DNA of 52,905 bases from Bryobacterales bacterium (GTDB lineage Bacteria; Acidobacteriota; Terriglobia; Bryobacterales; UBA6623), in NCBI GenBank assembly GCA_022823865.1, contig JAJEHF010000074.1, forward strand, positions 1 through 52,905, read 5' to 3'. Under the pieces are notes generated by a model. That model had not been told where the DNA came from. It searched no databases and worked only from the letters and a program-made list of their open reading frames with translations. The translations under genes and the position numbers were made by a program. How positions within the stretch are numbered: the first letter of the stretch is position 1; each line of letters begins with the position of its first letter. Shown piece by piece: positions 1 to 9,177 of this stretch.

Positions 1-209
1 GCTCACAACGGTTCCCGCTCAGAGACAGGACCCCGCCACGAGCAACCGTTCGAAACCTACCAGGCCCCAACCAGCGCAAGCATTGCTGCGCGTGATCTCA
101 GGCCACAAGACACATAGTCAAAAAAGGGCCTGAGCAGTTACATGATCCTAGGAGTGGACAGCCTCACATCTACGGCCATAACGTTGGCGAAGACGAAGTC
201 GAGGCAGTC

Positions 210-404
210 TTGGATCGTCCAATGGAAGACCGTCCCGGAGAGGGAGGCGTGAGAATCGCGCTCGGGCAAACGCAAGCAGGCCGTTATTTGCGAGTAGTAT
301 ATGTCCCAGACCCCGTTCCGAACTCGGTCTTCGTGATCACCGCGTACGAACTCGGACCGAAGGCGAAGCGAGCACTTCGCCGTAGACGCAGGAGGGCACA
401 ATGA
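210..404 (+). CDS. BrnT/DUF4258-like toxin, 5' end apparently disrupted
   Basis: Small basic protein ending in an Arg-run, with the sheet-like core GRYLRVVYV and VFVITAYEL typical of BrnT/DUF4258-type RNase toxins. The annotated start is a TTG at 210, but the conserved part begins earlier in the same frame: HIYGHNVGEDEVEAVL is encoded from about 168, and the frame stays open back to 96 without any ATG, GTG or TTG. An ATG at 142 lies in another frame and soon meets a stop. The first roughly ten residues therefore look lost by a rearrangement or frameshift, so the toxin may be inactive. Its stop overlaps the next gene's ATG (ATGA), which is the usual coupling of toxin and antitoxin. The family call is from remembered patterns, not a search. 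Confidence 0.5.
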   Translation: MDRPMEDRPGEGGVRIALGQTQAGRYLRVVYVPDPVPNSVFVITAYELGPKAKRALRRRRRRAQ

Positions 405-601
405 GGAAGACGTACTTTCCAGCCGGTTGGGACGAAAGTAGAATCCAGCAGGTACTCGATCACTACGAGGCGCAAAGCGACGACGAGGCCGTGGTCGAGG
501 ACGAAGCTGCGTATGAGAGCACCACTCACACGGCGGTCGAAGTGCCAATAGATCTCGTTCCAGAAGTTCGTGAGCTGATGGCGAAACACAAGGCCAGCTG
601 A
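401..601 (+). CDS. Small acidic antitoxin partner of the BrnT-like toxin
   Basis: 66-residue acidic protein starting at the ATG that overlaps the upstream stop by four bases (ATGA). It opens with KTYFPAGWDE, has an acidic middle (AQSDDEAVVEDEAAYE) and ends in VPIDLVPEVRELMAKHK. Short proteins of this shape commonly follow BrnT/DUF4258-like toxins and act as antitoxins that bind the toxin and repress the operon. The toxin-first order matches BrnTA. The function is inferred from position, size and charge; no DNA-binding fold is evident from the sequence alone. Confidence 0.5.
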   Translation: MRKTYFPAGWDESRIQQVLDHYEAQSDDEAVVEDEAAYESTTHTAVEVPIDLVPEVRELMAKHKAS

Positions 602-826
602 TCTACACCCATCCTCAGCAATTGACGGGCCGGCCTGCCCCGTAGTCGAGACGCGTAGCGAAGGAACAATTGATGCGGAGCCACTGGCTCTAGGTCCGCG
701 AATGCCCTCCGAGCGTTACCGCGACCACGACGGCGAGGCTCGAAGTGGCTCCGCCGGGACCAATTTCCCGCAGCGATGGCTCACTGTAAATTGAATGGCG
801 GTCTGAACGTCTGCCGCAGGGTACGG

Positions 827-1801
827 TTACTGGTCCTGAAGTACCGTGACCGATTCGCCTACTTCGATAGCCATCAAGTCATGGCCCGCGACGACCGGGC
901 CGGAGTAGTGGGTCTTCAGGCGAGCTAGGACCTCGTCCTTGGTCTCCGGCGGGATGCCCGGGCCAGAAGTCAGCACGTAGTGTGTCAGGACTCCGAGTCT
1001 TGGTCGCGCCTCGGACATTACCGTGCCAACCTCCTCGGGTGTGGTGTGGTGAGCCTCGACCCGCTTCATCGCCGGGTTGACGGCGAAGAGCGCTTCGGGG
1101 ATTGCGACCACTTCGTGAACGAGCAGATCTACGCCCTTGGCCGCCTCGATCACGTTCTGGTCGAAGCGCGTATCCCCTGAGATCACGACAGATCGTCCGG
1201 CGTAATCGACGCGATAGCCGAATGCCGGCTTGATCAGATCCCCGTGGTTGACTTCAAACGAGGTCACCTTTACGCCCTCGTGCTCATAGATAACTCCGCC
1301 CTCGCCGTACTCGTTCACATCGAACTTCGCAGCGGAACGTGGCAAAGCCTCGTCCTTGACCCGGATGGCGATGTCGGTAGCGTACGCCTGCTCCATGCCC
1401 GCCGTGATCTTCCCCAGTCCCTCCGGTCCCCAGATGCGCAGCGGCACGCGACGGCGACCGTAGTTTGGCGGCAGCCATCCGATCAGCCACAGATCCGCAA
1501 GGCCGACCAAGTGGTCCGAGTGGAAGTGCGTAATGAAGACCGCGGTCACCTCGCGCATCGGAATGCCGAGTTGGTTCAGGCGAATCGTGACGCCCCTGCC
1601 GGCATCAAACAGGAGCCGCTGCTCACCGGCCTCTACGAGCGTTGCCGGCCCGAACCGGTCAGGATGCGGATTCGGCGTGCCCGTGCCCAGCAGCGTCACA
1701 CGCATGGACTCGGCCCGGGACTCTGCGGGTGCGAGCAGAGCCATAACGAGCACGCCCAGCAATGCAAGGATTCGTGTAATCCGACGATGTTTCGCAGCCA
1801 T
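827..1801 (-). CDS. Exported metallo-beta-lactamase-fold hydrolase
   Basis: Metal-dependent hydrolase of the ribonuclease Z/AtsA-like branch of the MBL superfamily, predicted periplasmic. From the chosen ATG at 1801 there is a signal peptide (basic AAKHRR, hydrophobic ILALLGVLVMALL, AESRA cleavage region). The core shows LLGTGTPNP, the metal-binding THFHSDH at residues 91-97, a later VNHGD, the bridging Asp in SGDTRFD and a His in AHHTTPEE. An in-frame ATG at 1843 would add 14 residues before the signal peptide; neither start has a strong Shine-Dalgarno. RNase Z itself is cytoplasmic, so the signal peptide points to a small-molecule ester, sulfate or lactone substrate, which cannot be named. 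It follows the esterase-cupin gene by about 60 bp on the same strand. Confidence 0.85.
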   Translation of the reverse strand: MAAKHRRITRILALLGVLVMALLAPAESRAESMRVTLLGTGTPNPHPDRFGPATLVEAGEQRLLFDAGRGVTIRLNQLGIPMREVTAVFITHFHSDHLVGLADLWLIGWLPPNYGRRRVPLRIWGPEGLGKITAGMEQAYATDIAIRVKDEALPRSAAKFDVNEYGEGGVIYEHEGVKVTSFEVNHGDLIKPAFGYRVDYAGRSVVISGDTRFDQNVIEAAKGVDLLVHEVVAIPEALFAVNPAMKRVEAHHTTPEEVGTVMSEARPRLGVLTHYVLTSGPGIPPETKDEVLARLKTHYSGPVVAGHDLMAIEVGESVTVLQDQ

Positions 1802-1860
1802 GCCGCGCCCGTGACGCTCGTCGTCCTGCGAGTACTTCTTCATGCGACTACGCCAAGCAC

Positions 1861-3264
1861 TCAGTTCGGAGGAGCGTCCCGTATGTTCTCGCCACGCTCG
1901 ACGACCTTGAGGATCACGTAGGTCACGGACTCGCCCTCAGTGAGATCCCATTGATGAGGCGTTTTCACGGGGATGTTGATGAGATCGCCCTTGCGAGCCT
2001 CGATGCGGCGCGGATTCTCGAGGCGCGGTGCCCGCCACTCGCCGGGGCGCCCCTCGGCTTGAATCGCGTCCACCATCTTGCCCCCCAGCAGCAGCGTGCC
2101 GGATCCCTCGAGCATGATGTAGAAGTCGGCCTTCTGGTCGTGCGACTCCGCCCAGCTGTTGCCCCCGCGATGTAGGATCGACAAATAGTGATTGCGGTCT
2201 GACGCTTCTGGCAAGGGAGTCCAGCCGCCCACCCCTCCCGAAACGCCTTGGCGGTAGACTTCGCCGGTCTGGTTCGGATTCTGCTCCAACAGCTTCACGA
2301 GTTCGAGGTGATAGTCGGACAGCTCATCGTGTGTAAGGTGCCGGATCTCCGACTTGCCGAACTTGCCGATGAAGAAGTCCTCCGGGGTTGCATAGGCCGA
2401 TTCCGCACCCGGGTACTGCAGAAAGTTCTCGACACCGAGCGCATCGAGCTTTGCCTTCAGCGCTAGCCCGAAGTTGACGTGGTGGACTTTCCACCCTTGA
2501 GCGCGATCTCCTTCGGGAACTGGATCCCCAGGAGCCATTCCATAGCGCATGAACGTCGGAGGATCGTCGGCGGACACCAGCTCGATTGCCGAGATTTTCG
2601 CGGCAATATCCGCCTGTTTGCCCTTGTCGGATGTGCCGAAGATCTCCGCCGGGTCGCGATGCAGCTCGTCGTAGCCCGGGAGGTTCTCCAGCCACCAGTC
2701 GAAGTCGTTCGTGCTCTGGCCGTTGAGCGGTGCAACGTATGCCAGCCGGGTCGACTCGCGCGCGATGGGATCGCTGCTCGATGGATCGGCATGGTCGTCG
2801 CTGTAGGCCAGCCACATGCATAGCTGAGCCCCGGCTGATCCTCCGAACGCACCGACTTGATCCTTGTCGATATTCCATTCCGCAGCTTTCGCCCGCAGCG
2901 TCTGCACGGCTCGTTGGGCGTCTGCGTGGGCTGCTGGCAGCGGCACTTGGCCAGCGAGCCGATAGTTGATCGCGGCGACCGAGATCCCGGCAGCCAACAG
3001 TGCCTTCAGGGTTGCTTGGTTTACGGAACCCTTGTTACCTCGGGTGAAGCCTCCGCCGTGGATATAGAGCACCAACGGTGTGGGGTCAGACGACTCAGCT
3101 TGGTAGAAGTCGAACACGTGCCGCACATGGTCGCCATACGAGACGTCAGCGACGGTGGGTTTAACCCGTTCCGCTCTGTCTCCTCCGCCTTGAGCCGATA
3201 GGGGCGACACGGCAAGGAAAACGCCGCAGGCGAGTGCGGCCAATTGGACAATGCGGCGGGTCAT
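1861..3264 (-). CDS. Secreted esterase-like alpha/beta hydrolase fused to a cupin
   Basis: 467-residue exported protein. The start at 3264 is chosen because it opens a clean signal peptide (MTRRIVQLAALACGVFLAV..LSAQ). Residues about 45-330 are an alpha/beta hydrolase of the hormone-sensitive-lipase/BD-FAE type: oxyanion motif HGGGF near residue 69 and nucleophile elbow GGSAG with Ser143. Residues about 350-467 form a cupin barrel (SHDQKADFYIMLEGSGTL, later IPVKTPHQWDL). The usual catalytic-His motif (PGAGH-like) is replaced: the aligned stretch reads YPGAESAYATPEDF with no His. The hydrolase half may therefore be inactive or use another residue. The family acts on small acyl esters; the substrate is unknown. 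Confidence 0.8.
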   Translation of the reverse strand: MTRRIVQLAALACGVFLAVSPLSAQGGGDRAERVKPTVADVSYGDHVRHVFDFYQAESSDPTPLVLYIHGGGFTRGNKGSVNQATLKALLAAGISVAAINYRLAGQVPLPAAHADAQRAVQTLRAKAAEWNIDKDQVGAFGGSAGAQLCMWLAYSDDHADPSSSDPIARESTRLAYVAPLNGQSTNDFDWWLENLPGYDELHRDPAEIFGTSDKGKQADIAAKISAIELVSADDPPTFMRYGMAPGDPVPEGDRAQGWKVHHVNFGLALKAKLDALGVENFLQYPGAESAYATPEDFFIGKFGKSEIRHLTHDELSDYHLELVKLLEQNPNQTGEVYRQGVSGGVGGWTPLPEASDRNHYLSILHRGGNSWAESHDQKADFYIMLEGSGTLLLGGKMVDAIQAEGRPGEWRAPRLENPRRIEARKGDLINIPVKTPHQWDLTEGESVTYVILKVVERGENIRDAPPN

Positions 3265-3511
3265 AGCGCTTAACTCCGAATACAGCCGGTCTTCCCGGCA
3301 CCGGCAACCCTGCTGCCAGTGGCGGCGGTCGCGAAGTAAGCCACCGAGCCTGAGGGCAAGTTGCCAGATGAGGAAAATGGCCGGTTCAAGTGTAGCCGAT
3401 GGCAGCATTAGCCCGTAGGGCTACGCACCAGGGCTGCGGCTTGCGGTCGGTTACCGAGCTTGCGCTCTGGCCGATCCGCGATCTGCCATTCCAAGACTCG
3501 GGCTTGGTGTC

Positions 3512-4936
3512 TTACTGGCGCTGTTCCAGAGTGAGCCTGCCATGGTGCGGATCCGATTCCCACGTAGGCGGGTGTCCGAGGGCTCGGGGATCAGACGTTG
3601 CCAGGAGGTGTTGGTCTAGCTTTGCTGCCAAGGCGCTCTTGATCTCCGCGTGCGCGGCTTCGTCGGCGACGTTCTTCATCTGCCCGGGATCAAGGCCCAG
3701 CTCATAGAGTTCTTCGCCAGGGCGCTTGGAGAACGCCGCCTCGTAGTAGCGCCGGAAGTCTGGGTCGTCCTTGCGCGCCCGCATCAAGTCCTTCGTGGGC
3801 GATGGATCTACTTCCCCCAGGATTGGAGGGTCACCCGCGGGCCAGCGGTCGGGCTCGATGTTCCGGATGTAGAGGTATTGATCCGTCCGAATCGCCCGCA
3901 TCGGGTATCCGACCCTTCCTTCGCGCCACGGAGTGTGGCGCTCGCGGGCCAAGATCACGTGGTCACGAGTGGGGTCGACGCGCCCGTCTTCCCCAGACTT
4001 CAGCAAGTCCAGCAGGCTGCGCCCCGTCATATCTTCCGGAATCTCGATACCCGCAGCCTCAAGGATGGTTGGGGCTATGTCGACCAAGCTGGCGAAGTCG
4101 GTGACCACTCGTCCCCCGGGGACACTTTCTGGCCACCGCACGGCAAGCGGCACGCGCGCCCCGTAGTCGTATAGATCCGCCTTGGCACGCGGAAACGGCA
4201 TCCCGTTGTCGCTGGTGACGATGACGATGGTGTTCTCCAGCTGGCCGCGCTCTTCCAAGTACGAGAGGATCTCGCCGAGTTCCCGGTCGAAGCGCTCGAT
4301 CTCGAAGTAGTAGTCGAGAATGTCGCTGCGAACCTCCGGGTCGTCGGGAAGAAACGGAGGCACCACCACATCCTCGGGGCGCAGTCCGCTGGCAATACCC
4401 GAACCCTTCTCGTACGCGCGATGCGGGTCGCTGCTCCCAAACCAAAAACAGAACGGAGCTCCGGGCGGGTTGGCTTCGTAGAAGGTCTGGAAGTCGTCGT
4501 ACCTCGGGCCTGCGGGATTGCGCGAGCGGCCCCCGGCTTCCAGGCTCCCGGGCGACCAGCCTTTGCGGGTGAAGCCGATTTGGTACCCCGCCGCTTCGAG
4601 CAGGTCGGGGTACGTCACGAACTTGGCGGGCAGGGAACTCCACAAGTTGACGCCTTCTTCGAGGCGGTAGCACTCCTGGCCCGTCAGGATGGCTCCCCTG
4701 GATGGAGTGCATGACGGCGAGTTGCAGAAGGCGTGTTCGAACCGGACGCCCTCGGCGGAAATGCGGTCAAACGCTGGCGTGCGGACAACCGGGTCGCCGG
4801 ACGCACCGGTATGAGCGAAGGATTGGTCGTCGGAGATCGCGAATAGGATATTAGGACGAGACCGGCCCTCCGGAGCTGATGCACAACCGGCGAAGGCTGC
4901 GGTCGCCGCTAGCGAGAAAAGGTCTCGACGCCGCAT
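3512..4936 (-). CDS. Lipoprotein sulfatase (formylglycine-dependent)
   Basis: 474-residue sulfatase that hydrolyses sulfate esters, predicted to be anchored as a lipoprotein. The ATG at 4936 gives MRRRDLFSLAATAAFAGC, a twin-arginine-like signal ending in a lipobox with Cys18. Metal-site aspartates lie in FAISDDQS (36-37). The formylglycine motif is C76-T-P-S-R80, followed by GAILTGQ. Later come SSDPHRAYE, VTSDNGMPFPRAK and PLAVRWPE, the expected second half of the active site and the substrate region. Length fits the family. An upstream in-frame start (5095) would put 53 unrelated residues before the signal and was rejected. The active-site Cys needs a maturation enzyme (FGE or anSME), neither of which is in this window. 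Substrate unknown. Confidence 0.92.
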   Translation of the reverse strand: MRRRDLFSLAATAAFAGCASAPEGRSRPNILFAISDDQSFAHTGASGDPVVRTPAFDRISAEGVRFEHAFCNSPSCTPSRGAILTGQECYRLEEGVNLWSSLPAKFVTYPDLLEAAGYQIGFTRKGWSPGSLEAGGRSRNPAGPRYDDFQTFYEANPPGAPFCFWFGSSDPHRAYEKGSGIASGLRPEDVVVPPFLPDDPEVRSDILDYYFEIERFDRELGEILSYLEERGQLENTIVIVTSDNGMPFPRAKADLYDYGARVPLAVRWPESVPGGRVVTDFASLVDIAPTILEAAGIEIPEDMTGRSLLDLLKSGEDGRVDPTRDHVILARERHTPWREGRVGYPMRAIRTDQYLYIRNIEPDRWPAGDPPILGEVDPSPTKDLMRARKDDPDFRRYYEAAFSKRPGEELYELGLDPGQMKNVADEAAHAEIKSALAAKLDQHLLATSDPRALGHPPTWESDPHHGRLTLEQRQ

Positions 4937-5075
4937 TTTCAAGCTGCCGCAGTTGGATCTCACGTTGATTCCTGGGCCAAGCCGAGCTGCGAAGGCCACC
5001 GGCTCCGCTGGCAACTGCGCAGCTCGTGCAAATAAGCCACGCGTTGCCTGAGCAGCTGGACCAGCAGCAGGATCC

Positions 5076-6287
5076 CTACTCGCTGACGATCTCAACTAGC
5101 CCGGAGGACTTTGCCTCGGTCATTCGCATGCCCATGTCGGCCGTCCGCCGCGCCAGTTCATCGATCTTCCACTCCTCCGCGCCCTTGACATCGGAGCGAA
5201 GGATGTTCGCGATGGGCGCGGTCCACTTCTCGGCGATCGCTCCGGGCCCTAGGATGATCCCCATGACCGGCCCGACGTCGCCGGCGTTCGTATCGGTGTC
5301 CCAGCCGGCCATGACAGCGAGCGTGATCGTCTTGTCGAAGTCACCCTCGCCGTACAGCAGGGCTAGGGCGTTGACCGCGTTGTTGGGGAACACGCGGCGC
5401 TGCTTTTCGTCACCCTCCGGAGCCCACTTGGCGTCAATCTGCTCATGGGCCATTTCCCAATCATCGGGCCACTGCTGGTGCCAGGACATCACGTCTCGGA
5501 TGCAGCGGGCGTAGTCGCAATCCTCGGGGATGGTTGCGAGACCGGCCTCGAGCAGCTTCGTGGGATCCGACTCAAAGAAGGCCTCGGCGGTGAGAGCAGC
5601 CATGAACATCTCGCCGTAGACGCCGTCGGTATGGAACGAGACTTCGGCATCGATGCGCCCGTACTCTGCAGCCCCTGCGGGATTGCCGGGCAGCATGAAG
5701 CCCCAGAACTCGCCCTTCATTTGCCCGCCCATGAACTCGCCAAAGTCGTGCTTCCCCGACTCGGGAGGCTTGACGCCCTCCTTCAGGAGCTTCTCGGCGA
5801 CCCTGACCGCCCGGCCGCAGTTCTGAGCCTCGAACACGGAGAACGACGCTAGCCATTTGTCGGCGATATCTTGGCTTGTGATGTCAGGGCCCTTCTCCTC
5901 GAGCAGCATCAGGTTCGCGATTTGGTATAGGGAGTCGTCGTCTGGTCCGAATCCGGTCGGGCCCCAGTTGTCCGCGGTATACCATTGCTTGCGATTCGGG
6001 TCCCTTTGGGGAGGCAGTGTCTTGATGTAATCGGTCAGCGGCCACTGTCCCAACTCCGTGAGGAAAGGCTCAAGGGCGTCCTTGTGCATGCCCTCGACGC
6101 TCATGCCCAATGCACCCGCAACCGCTTCGCCGAGCCAAGCGCCATGGATCTTCTCGTAGTACTCGGCCGCGGTGAGCGAACGGACGGCTGGGCCGTCGCC
6201 GGTCTCGGCGGACTGGTCGGTTGCGCCGCATGCGGCAAACACTGCCATTACTAGGCATGCGGACAGAATTAAGCGGATCGAGGGCAT
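5076..6287 (-). CDS. ADP-ribosylglycohydrolase-family lipoprotein
   Basis: 403-residue DraG/ADP-ribosylglycohydrolase fold protein. The ATG at 6287 is supported by a Shine-Dalgarno (AGGAG, 8 bp upstream) and opens a lipoprotein signal, SACLVMAVFAACG, lipid Cys at 20. Both metal-binding clusters are visible: the acidic GPDDDSLYQI in the first third and GWDTDTNAGDVGPVMG near the C terminus. The HGAWLGEAVAGALGMSVEG segment is the usual first helix of the fold. Cytoplasmic DraG reverses ADP-ribosylation of dinitrogenase reductase. This one is exported, so its substrate is more likely an ADP-ribosyl or nucleoside-like small molecule outside the cytoplasm; that is inference. It lies upstream of the sulfatase on the same strand. 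Confidence 0.88.
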   Translation of the reverse strand: MPSIRLILSACLVMAVFAACGATDQSAETGDGPAVRSLTAAEYYEKIHGAWLGEAVAGALGMSVEGMHKDALEPFLTELGQWPLTDYIKTLPPQRDPNRKQWYTADNWGPTGFGPDDDSLYQIANLMLLEEKGPDITSQDIADKWLASFSVFEAQNCGRAVRVAEKLLKEGVKPPESGKHDFGEFMGGQMKGEFWGFMLPGNPAGAAEYGRIDAEVSFHTDGVYGEMFMAALTAEAFFESDPTKLLEAGLATIPEDCDYARCIRDVMSWHQQWPDDWEMAHEQIDAKWAPEGDEKQRRVFPNNAVNALALLYGEGDFDKTITLAVMAGWDTDTNAGDVGPVMGIILGPGAIAEKWTAPIANILRSDVKGAEEWKIDELARRTADMGMRMTEAKSSGLVEIVSE

Positions 6288-6546
6288 GTCATTCTCCTGT
6301 GGGCAACTGCCGTATAGCGAAGGCAGCCGATTGCACAAATCAACGATGTGGCCCCGAGGGTCCTGGCATCTAGCTACTACGCAAACCGAAACGCGGTCCG
6401 GGCAGGCCAGCCAAAGCCATCGGTGACTCGAACCTACGTTACTACAAGACTCGTGCTCGGTAGTGGGTCTGCCGCGGCCGTAGTTCAAGAGAGCGCGAGT
6501 CAATCGCGGCAACCGCATCTCAGGCGTGACGCACCCGCGAGTCGCT

Positions 6547-7713
6547 TCACTGTCGGGGTCGGGGACCCTGTGGCCGCGGACCCCTCGGCCGTCCGCCTTG
6601 GCGCGGCGGCCCTGCGCCCCTCCCGCGCCCGCCCGGACCGCCTCGAGCACCGGGCGGAGGCAACTGCGCGGTAACCCCAAGCGCCTCATATAGATCGCGC
6701 GCCTCGATACCGAGAGCTCGTGCCGCCGCGGCGTAGTTCATTGGCGCGACGCGACCACCGGTCAAGCGCAACGCGTCTGCGAGGTCGCCTTCCTCGATCG
6801 CCAGCTTGGCCGCTGCCCGTTTCACCTGCTCGACCGTCGGTCGGGGGTCGTCCCCTGGCGGGCGTCCCCGGCCGCCGTCGCGACGGCTGATTTGGCGATC
6901 TGATTCCCTGCCTGCATCTGCAGAAGGCGTGCCGGAGAAGCATCCCATGATGTACGGCCATGTCGCCGTGGCGTGGTAGTGGTAGGCACCGCCCTGGTCG
7001 TCGCCGCTATGCCCGTTGCAGCGGTCCAAGTACTCGGCGCCCTCCTTCGGGACGAAGCGATATGCGTCCCATGCGTCAATCCGCGGCGCGCGCAGTTGCT
7101 CCCAACTGCTCTTGAATTCGACGATTTCCGAGCACTCCTCATCGCGGCAGCCGAACGGACCGTACACTGGGAAACCGTCCCACCCGAACGCGAGGATTGG
7201 CGATGGCTCGTTCGCCTCCCTCGCGATGTTGAAGCAGGTCTCGATCAGCGCGTGGTAATGGTACTGTCGCGCCGTGTGTCCCATGCACGAATCCATGATT
7301 GCGTTGTAGATCGGATCCCCGAAGCCCGGACGGGGTACCGGGCCTTCGTTCGGCCCGAACAGCGGAATACCGTTGATGGCGACGCCGGAGGGCCCAAGCA
7401 GGGGCAGCGGACTCGGCTGTTCCGCTAGCTTCGGGTTGAGCGGCATGCGGTAGTCGCGATCGAGTTCGACCAGCGGGTTGGGTGTGATCTGAACAAACTC
7501 GTAGTGCGGAATGGCGTTGCTGCTCACGACGAGTTCGTCGCCGTCGCACTCGACTTCTAGCCGCGGACGCGGATAACCCTCGCCCGCTCCCGGCGAATCG
7601 CTTACATCCATGAATGCATCGCTGGGACAGGGGTCGTTCGCTGTGGCCGCGGGAACTGCCACCAACAGGCCGGCCAGTCCGACGGCAGCGAACACGAGGG
7701 ATCTCGCGGGCAT
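6547..7713 (-). CDS. Secreted YHYH-domain protein with Arg/Gly/Pro-rich tail
   Basis: 388-residue exported protein of the YHYH family (function unknown). The start at 7713 yields signal peptide MPARSLVFAAVGLAGLLVAVPAATA. Two YHYH motifs occur, at about 151-154 (QYHYHALIETC) and 244-247 (GAYHYHATATWPY), with paired Cys residues nearby and an IPLFGPNEGP segment between signal and first motif. After the domain come a helical stretch (VEQVKRAAAKLAIEEGDLADALRLTGG, split here as two short helices) and a 38-residue basic Gly/Pro/Arg-rich tail (351-388). It is paralogous to the protein encoded at 9178-10416, with the same order of domain, helices and low-complexity segment. A metal-binding role for the His clusters is plausible but unproven. 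Confidence 0.88.
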   Translation of the reverse strand: MPARSLVFAAVGLAGLLVAVPAATANDPCPSDAFMDVSDSPGAGEGYPRPRLEVECDGDELVVSSNAIPHYEFVQITPNPLVELDRDYRMPLNPKLAEQPSPLPLLGPSGVAINGIPLFGPNEGPVPRPGFGDPIYNAIMDSCMGHTARQYHYHALIETCFNIAREANEPSPILAFGWDGFPVYGPFGCRDEECSEIVEFKSSWEQLRAPRIDAWDAYRFVPKEGAEYLDRCNGHSGDDQGGAYHYHATATWPYIMGCFSGTPSADAGRESDRQISRRDGGRGRPPGDDPRPTVEQVKRAAAKLAIEEGDLADALRLTGGRVAPMNYAAAARALGIEARDLYEALGVTAQLPPPGARGGPGGRGRGAGPPRQGGRPRGPRPQGPRPRQ

Positions 7714-8044
7714 CTTGTTCAACCTCCTGAGCCTGGCGGAGCAGATCGCTTGATCGAACACTCTCACCTGGCTAGTTTGCAAGACGATGGTTACGGCGCA
7801 GTTGTTTCCGGGCCAGACCCCAATAGCGGTGACGGGGCGCGAACATTGCAAGCTCTTTACCGTTCTCGAGTCGTTGTCGTTCCGGTGTCACGCTAGGGCA
7901 GCGCGTTCAACTCACTGCTAACAGGGAACTTGGCGGATCCCGCTTCCTCTGGCGCCTTGCTGGCAACTGCCCCGCGAGAGCTTCGTTGATCGACGGCGGA
8001 CGGTTGCGGAACCGATGGTTGACTCGCCCCACGGCGCAGCGGTG
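7714..8044. other. 331-bp gap with no recognisable gene
   Basis: No open frame here resembles a known protein and no convincing RNA gene or repeat was seen. It lies between the start of the first YHYH gene and the end of the next minus-strand gene, so it probably holds the promoter of the former. No well-spaced -35/-10 pair could be picked with confidence. Confidence 0.5.
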
Positions 8045-9163
8045 CTAGAGAATTTCGGCGTCGTTGACTAGCACTGTCGTGCCCGCCACGAAGTTTCGCA
8101 GGACCTGCATGCCGTCGGAATCCGACGTGCCGCCCGCGAAGTCGATGCCGTCGAGCAACGTGTCGAGAGAGCGACGCACTCTGGCATCGATCCCCCCCAC
8201 GATCAAGCGCCGGTCCAGGGTGCTGCCATCTGGAAGTTGCAAAGCCCTAAACTCCCCGTACGCCGCAGCGGACTTGATGTGGAACGGCTCACCCGACCGC
8301 TTAGCAGATCGAGTCCAAGTGCCTGAAACATCAAGCGTTAGAGAACCCGGTGGAGATCCCCGCTCCCGTGCTGCGAGGTAGTGCGCCCGGCAGTACTCCG
8401 GATCGGTTACGACCCGGCTCTCCAGAAACGTCTCTTGCGGCGCAGCTAGGTCCTCCACATAGGAAGCAGTGATCTTTGACTCGTTGGGGACCAAGCTGCT
8501 ATGCCCGGCGAACACGCGGCGCGGTGCGAGCCAGCCCAGCACCGATGCCAGCGGTGCGGGCGGGGGAGCGATATGGCAGGGAACCAGTTCGAGATTGCGG
8601 GTAACGATCCGCCCGCGCTCAACTTGCACGTAGTAGCCCTGGTCCGTCCGAACCGTCCAGCCGCCGGCCGGATTTGGGTCCGCTGCACCCCAATCCCAGT
8701 CCAGCGTGTAGCTGACGTCTTCGCGGAGGATTGGATCACCTTCGGTGACCCTTGCATCAATCAGCACGTCCGCGCCGATCGGCACGCCGGCTAGAGCCCA
8801 GACCGAATGGTCGTTGGTGCTGAACTCGACCTCGAGGCGATTGATCCCGTCGCGAAGCAGCTTGCGCGACAGGTGGTGCCACGGCGAGTACATGCGAGCC
8901 ACTTTCTCCCCGTTCACGTACAGGTGTGCGTGGCCTTCGTTGGCGACCGGCAGCGTGTCCACGCTCTGCGGCGTGAAGCGGAAGTTCTGCGTTTCCAGGA
9001 AGATGTTGAATCCGTCCATCGAGTCGGCGTCCATGTGGATGCGCATCGACGGTGTCGGCTCGGCCTCGTCCACCTCGATCAAGGGGTGCTGGGAATGGTC
9101 GACCGGAGGCAGGAACGGTTCCTGCGGCCAAGCTGCGATCCCGGCAATGATGGCCAGCGCCAT
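8045..9163 (-). CDS. Secreted protein of unknown function, YHYH-associated
   Basis: 372-residue protein I cannot assign to a named family with certainty. The ATG at 9163 lies 14 bases after the stop of the YHYH gene upstream, so the two are probably cotranslated. It opens with a short hydrophobic stretch (ALAIIAGIAAWP); a CTG start a few codons earlier is possible. Residues about 40-130 form a compact domain with MDGFNIFLETQNFRF, EGHAHLYVNGEKVAR and PWHHL, rich in His, Met and aromatics. This resembles a domain I recall from secreted proteobacterial hypothetical proteins. The second half has TDQGYYVQVERG and LELVPC, then a Cys near residue 260. Position beside two YHYH genes suggests shared function, perhaps metal handling, but that is a guess. 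Confidence 0.7.
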   Translation of the reverse strand: MALAIIAGIAAWPQEPFLPPVDHSQHPLIEVDEAEPTPSMRIHMDADSMDGFNIFLETQNFRFTPQSVDTLPVANEGHAHLYVNGEKVARMYSPWHHLSRKLLRDGINRLEVEFSTNDHSVWALAGVPIGADVLIDARVTEGDPILREDVSYTLDWDWGAADPNPAGGWTVRTDQGYYVQVERGRIVTRNLELVPCHIAPPPAPLASVLGWLAPRRVFAGHSSLVPNESKITASYVEDLAAPQETFLESRVVTDPEYCRAHYLAARERGSPPGSLTLDVSGTWTRSAKRSGEPFHIKSAAAYGEFRALQLPDGSTLDRRLIVGGIDARVRRSLDTLLDGIDFAGGTSDSDGMQVLRNFVAGTTVLVNDAEIL

Positions 9164-9177
9164 CAGCGCCGGGCGGA

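Noticed and set aside
117..128. GTCAAAAAAGGG also at 49525-49536
   Set aside because: Repeats of this length are expected by chance in 53 kb and the flanks differ.
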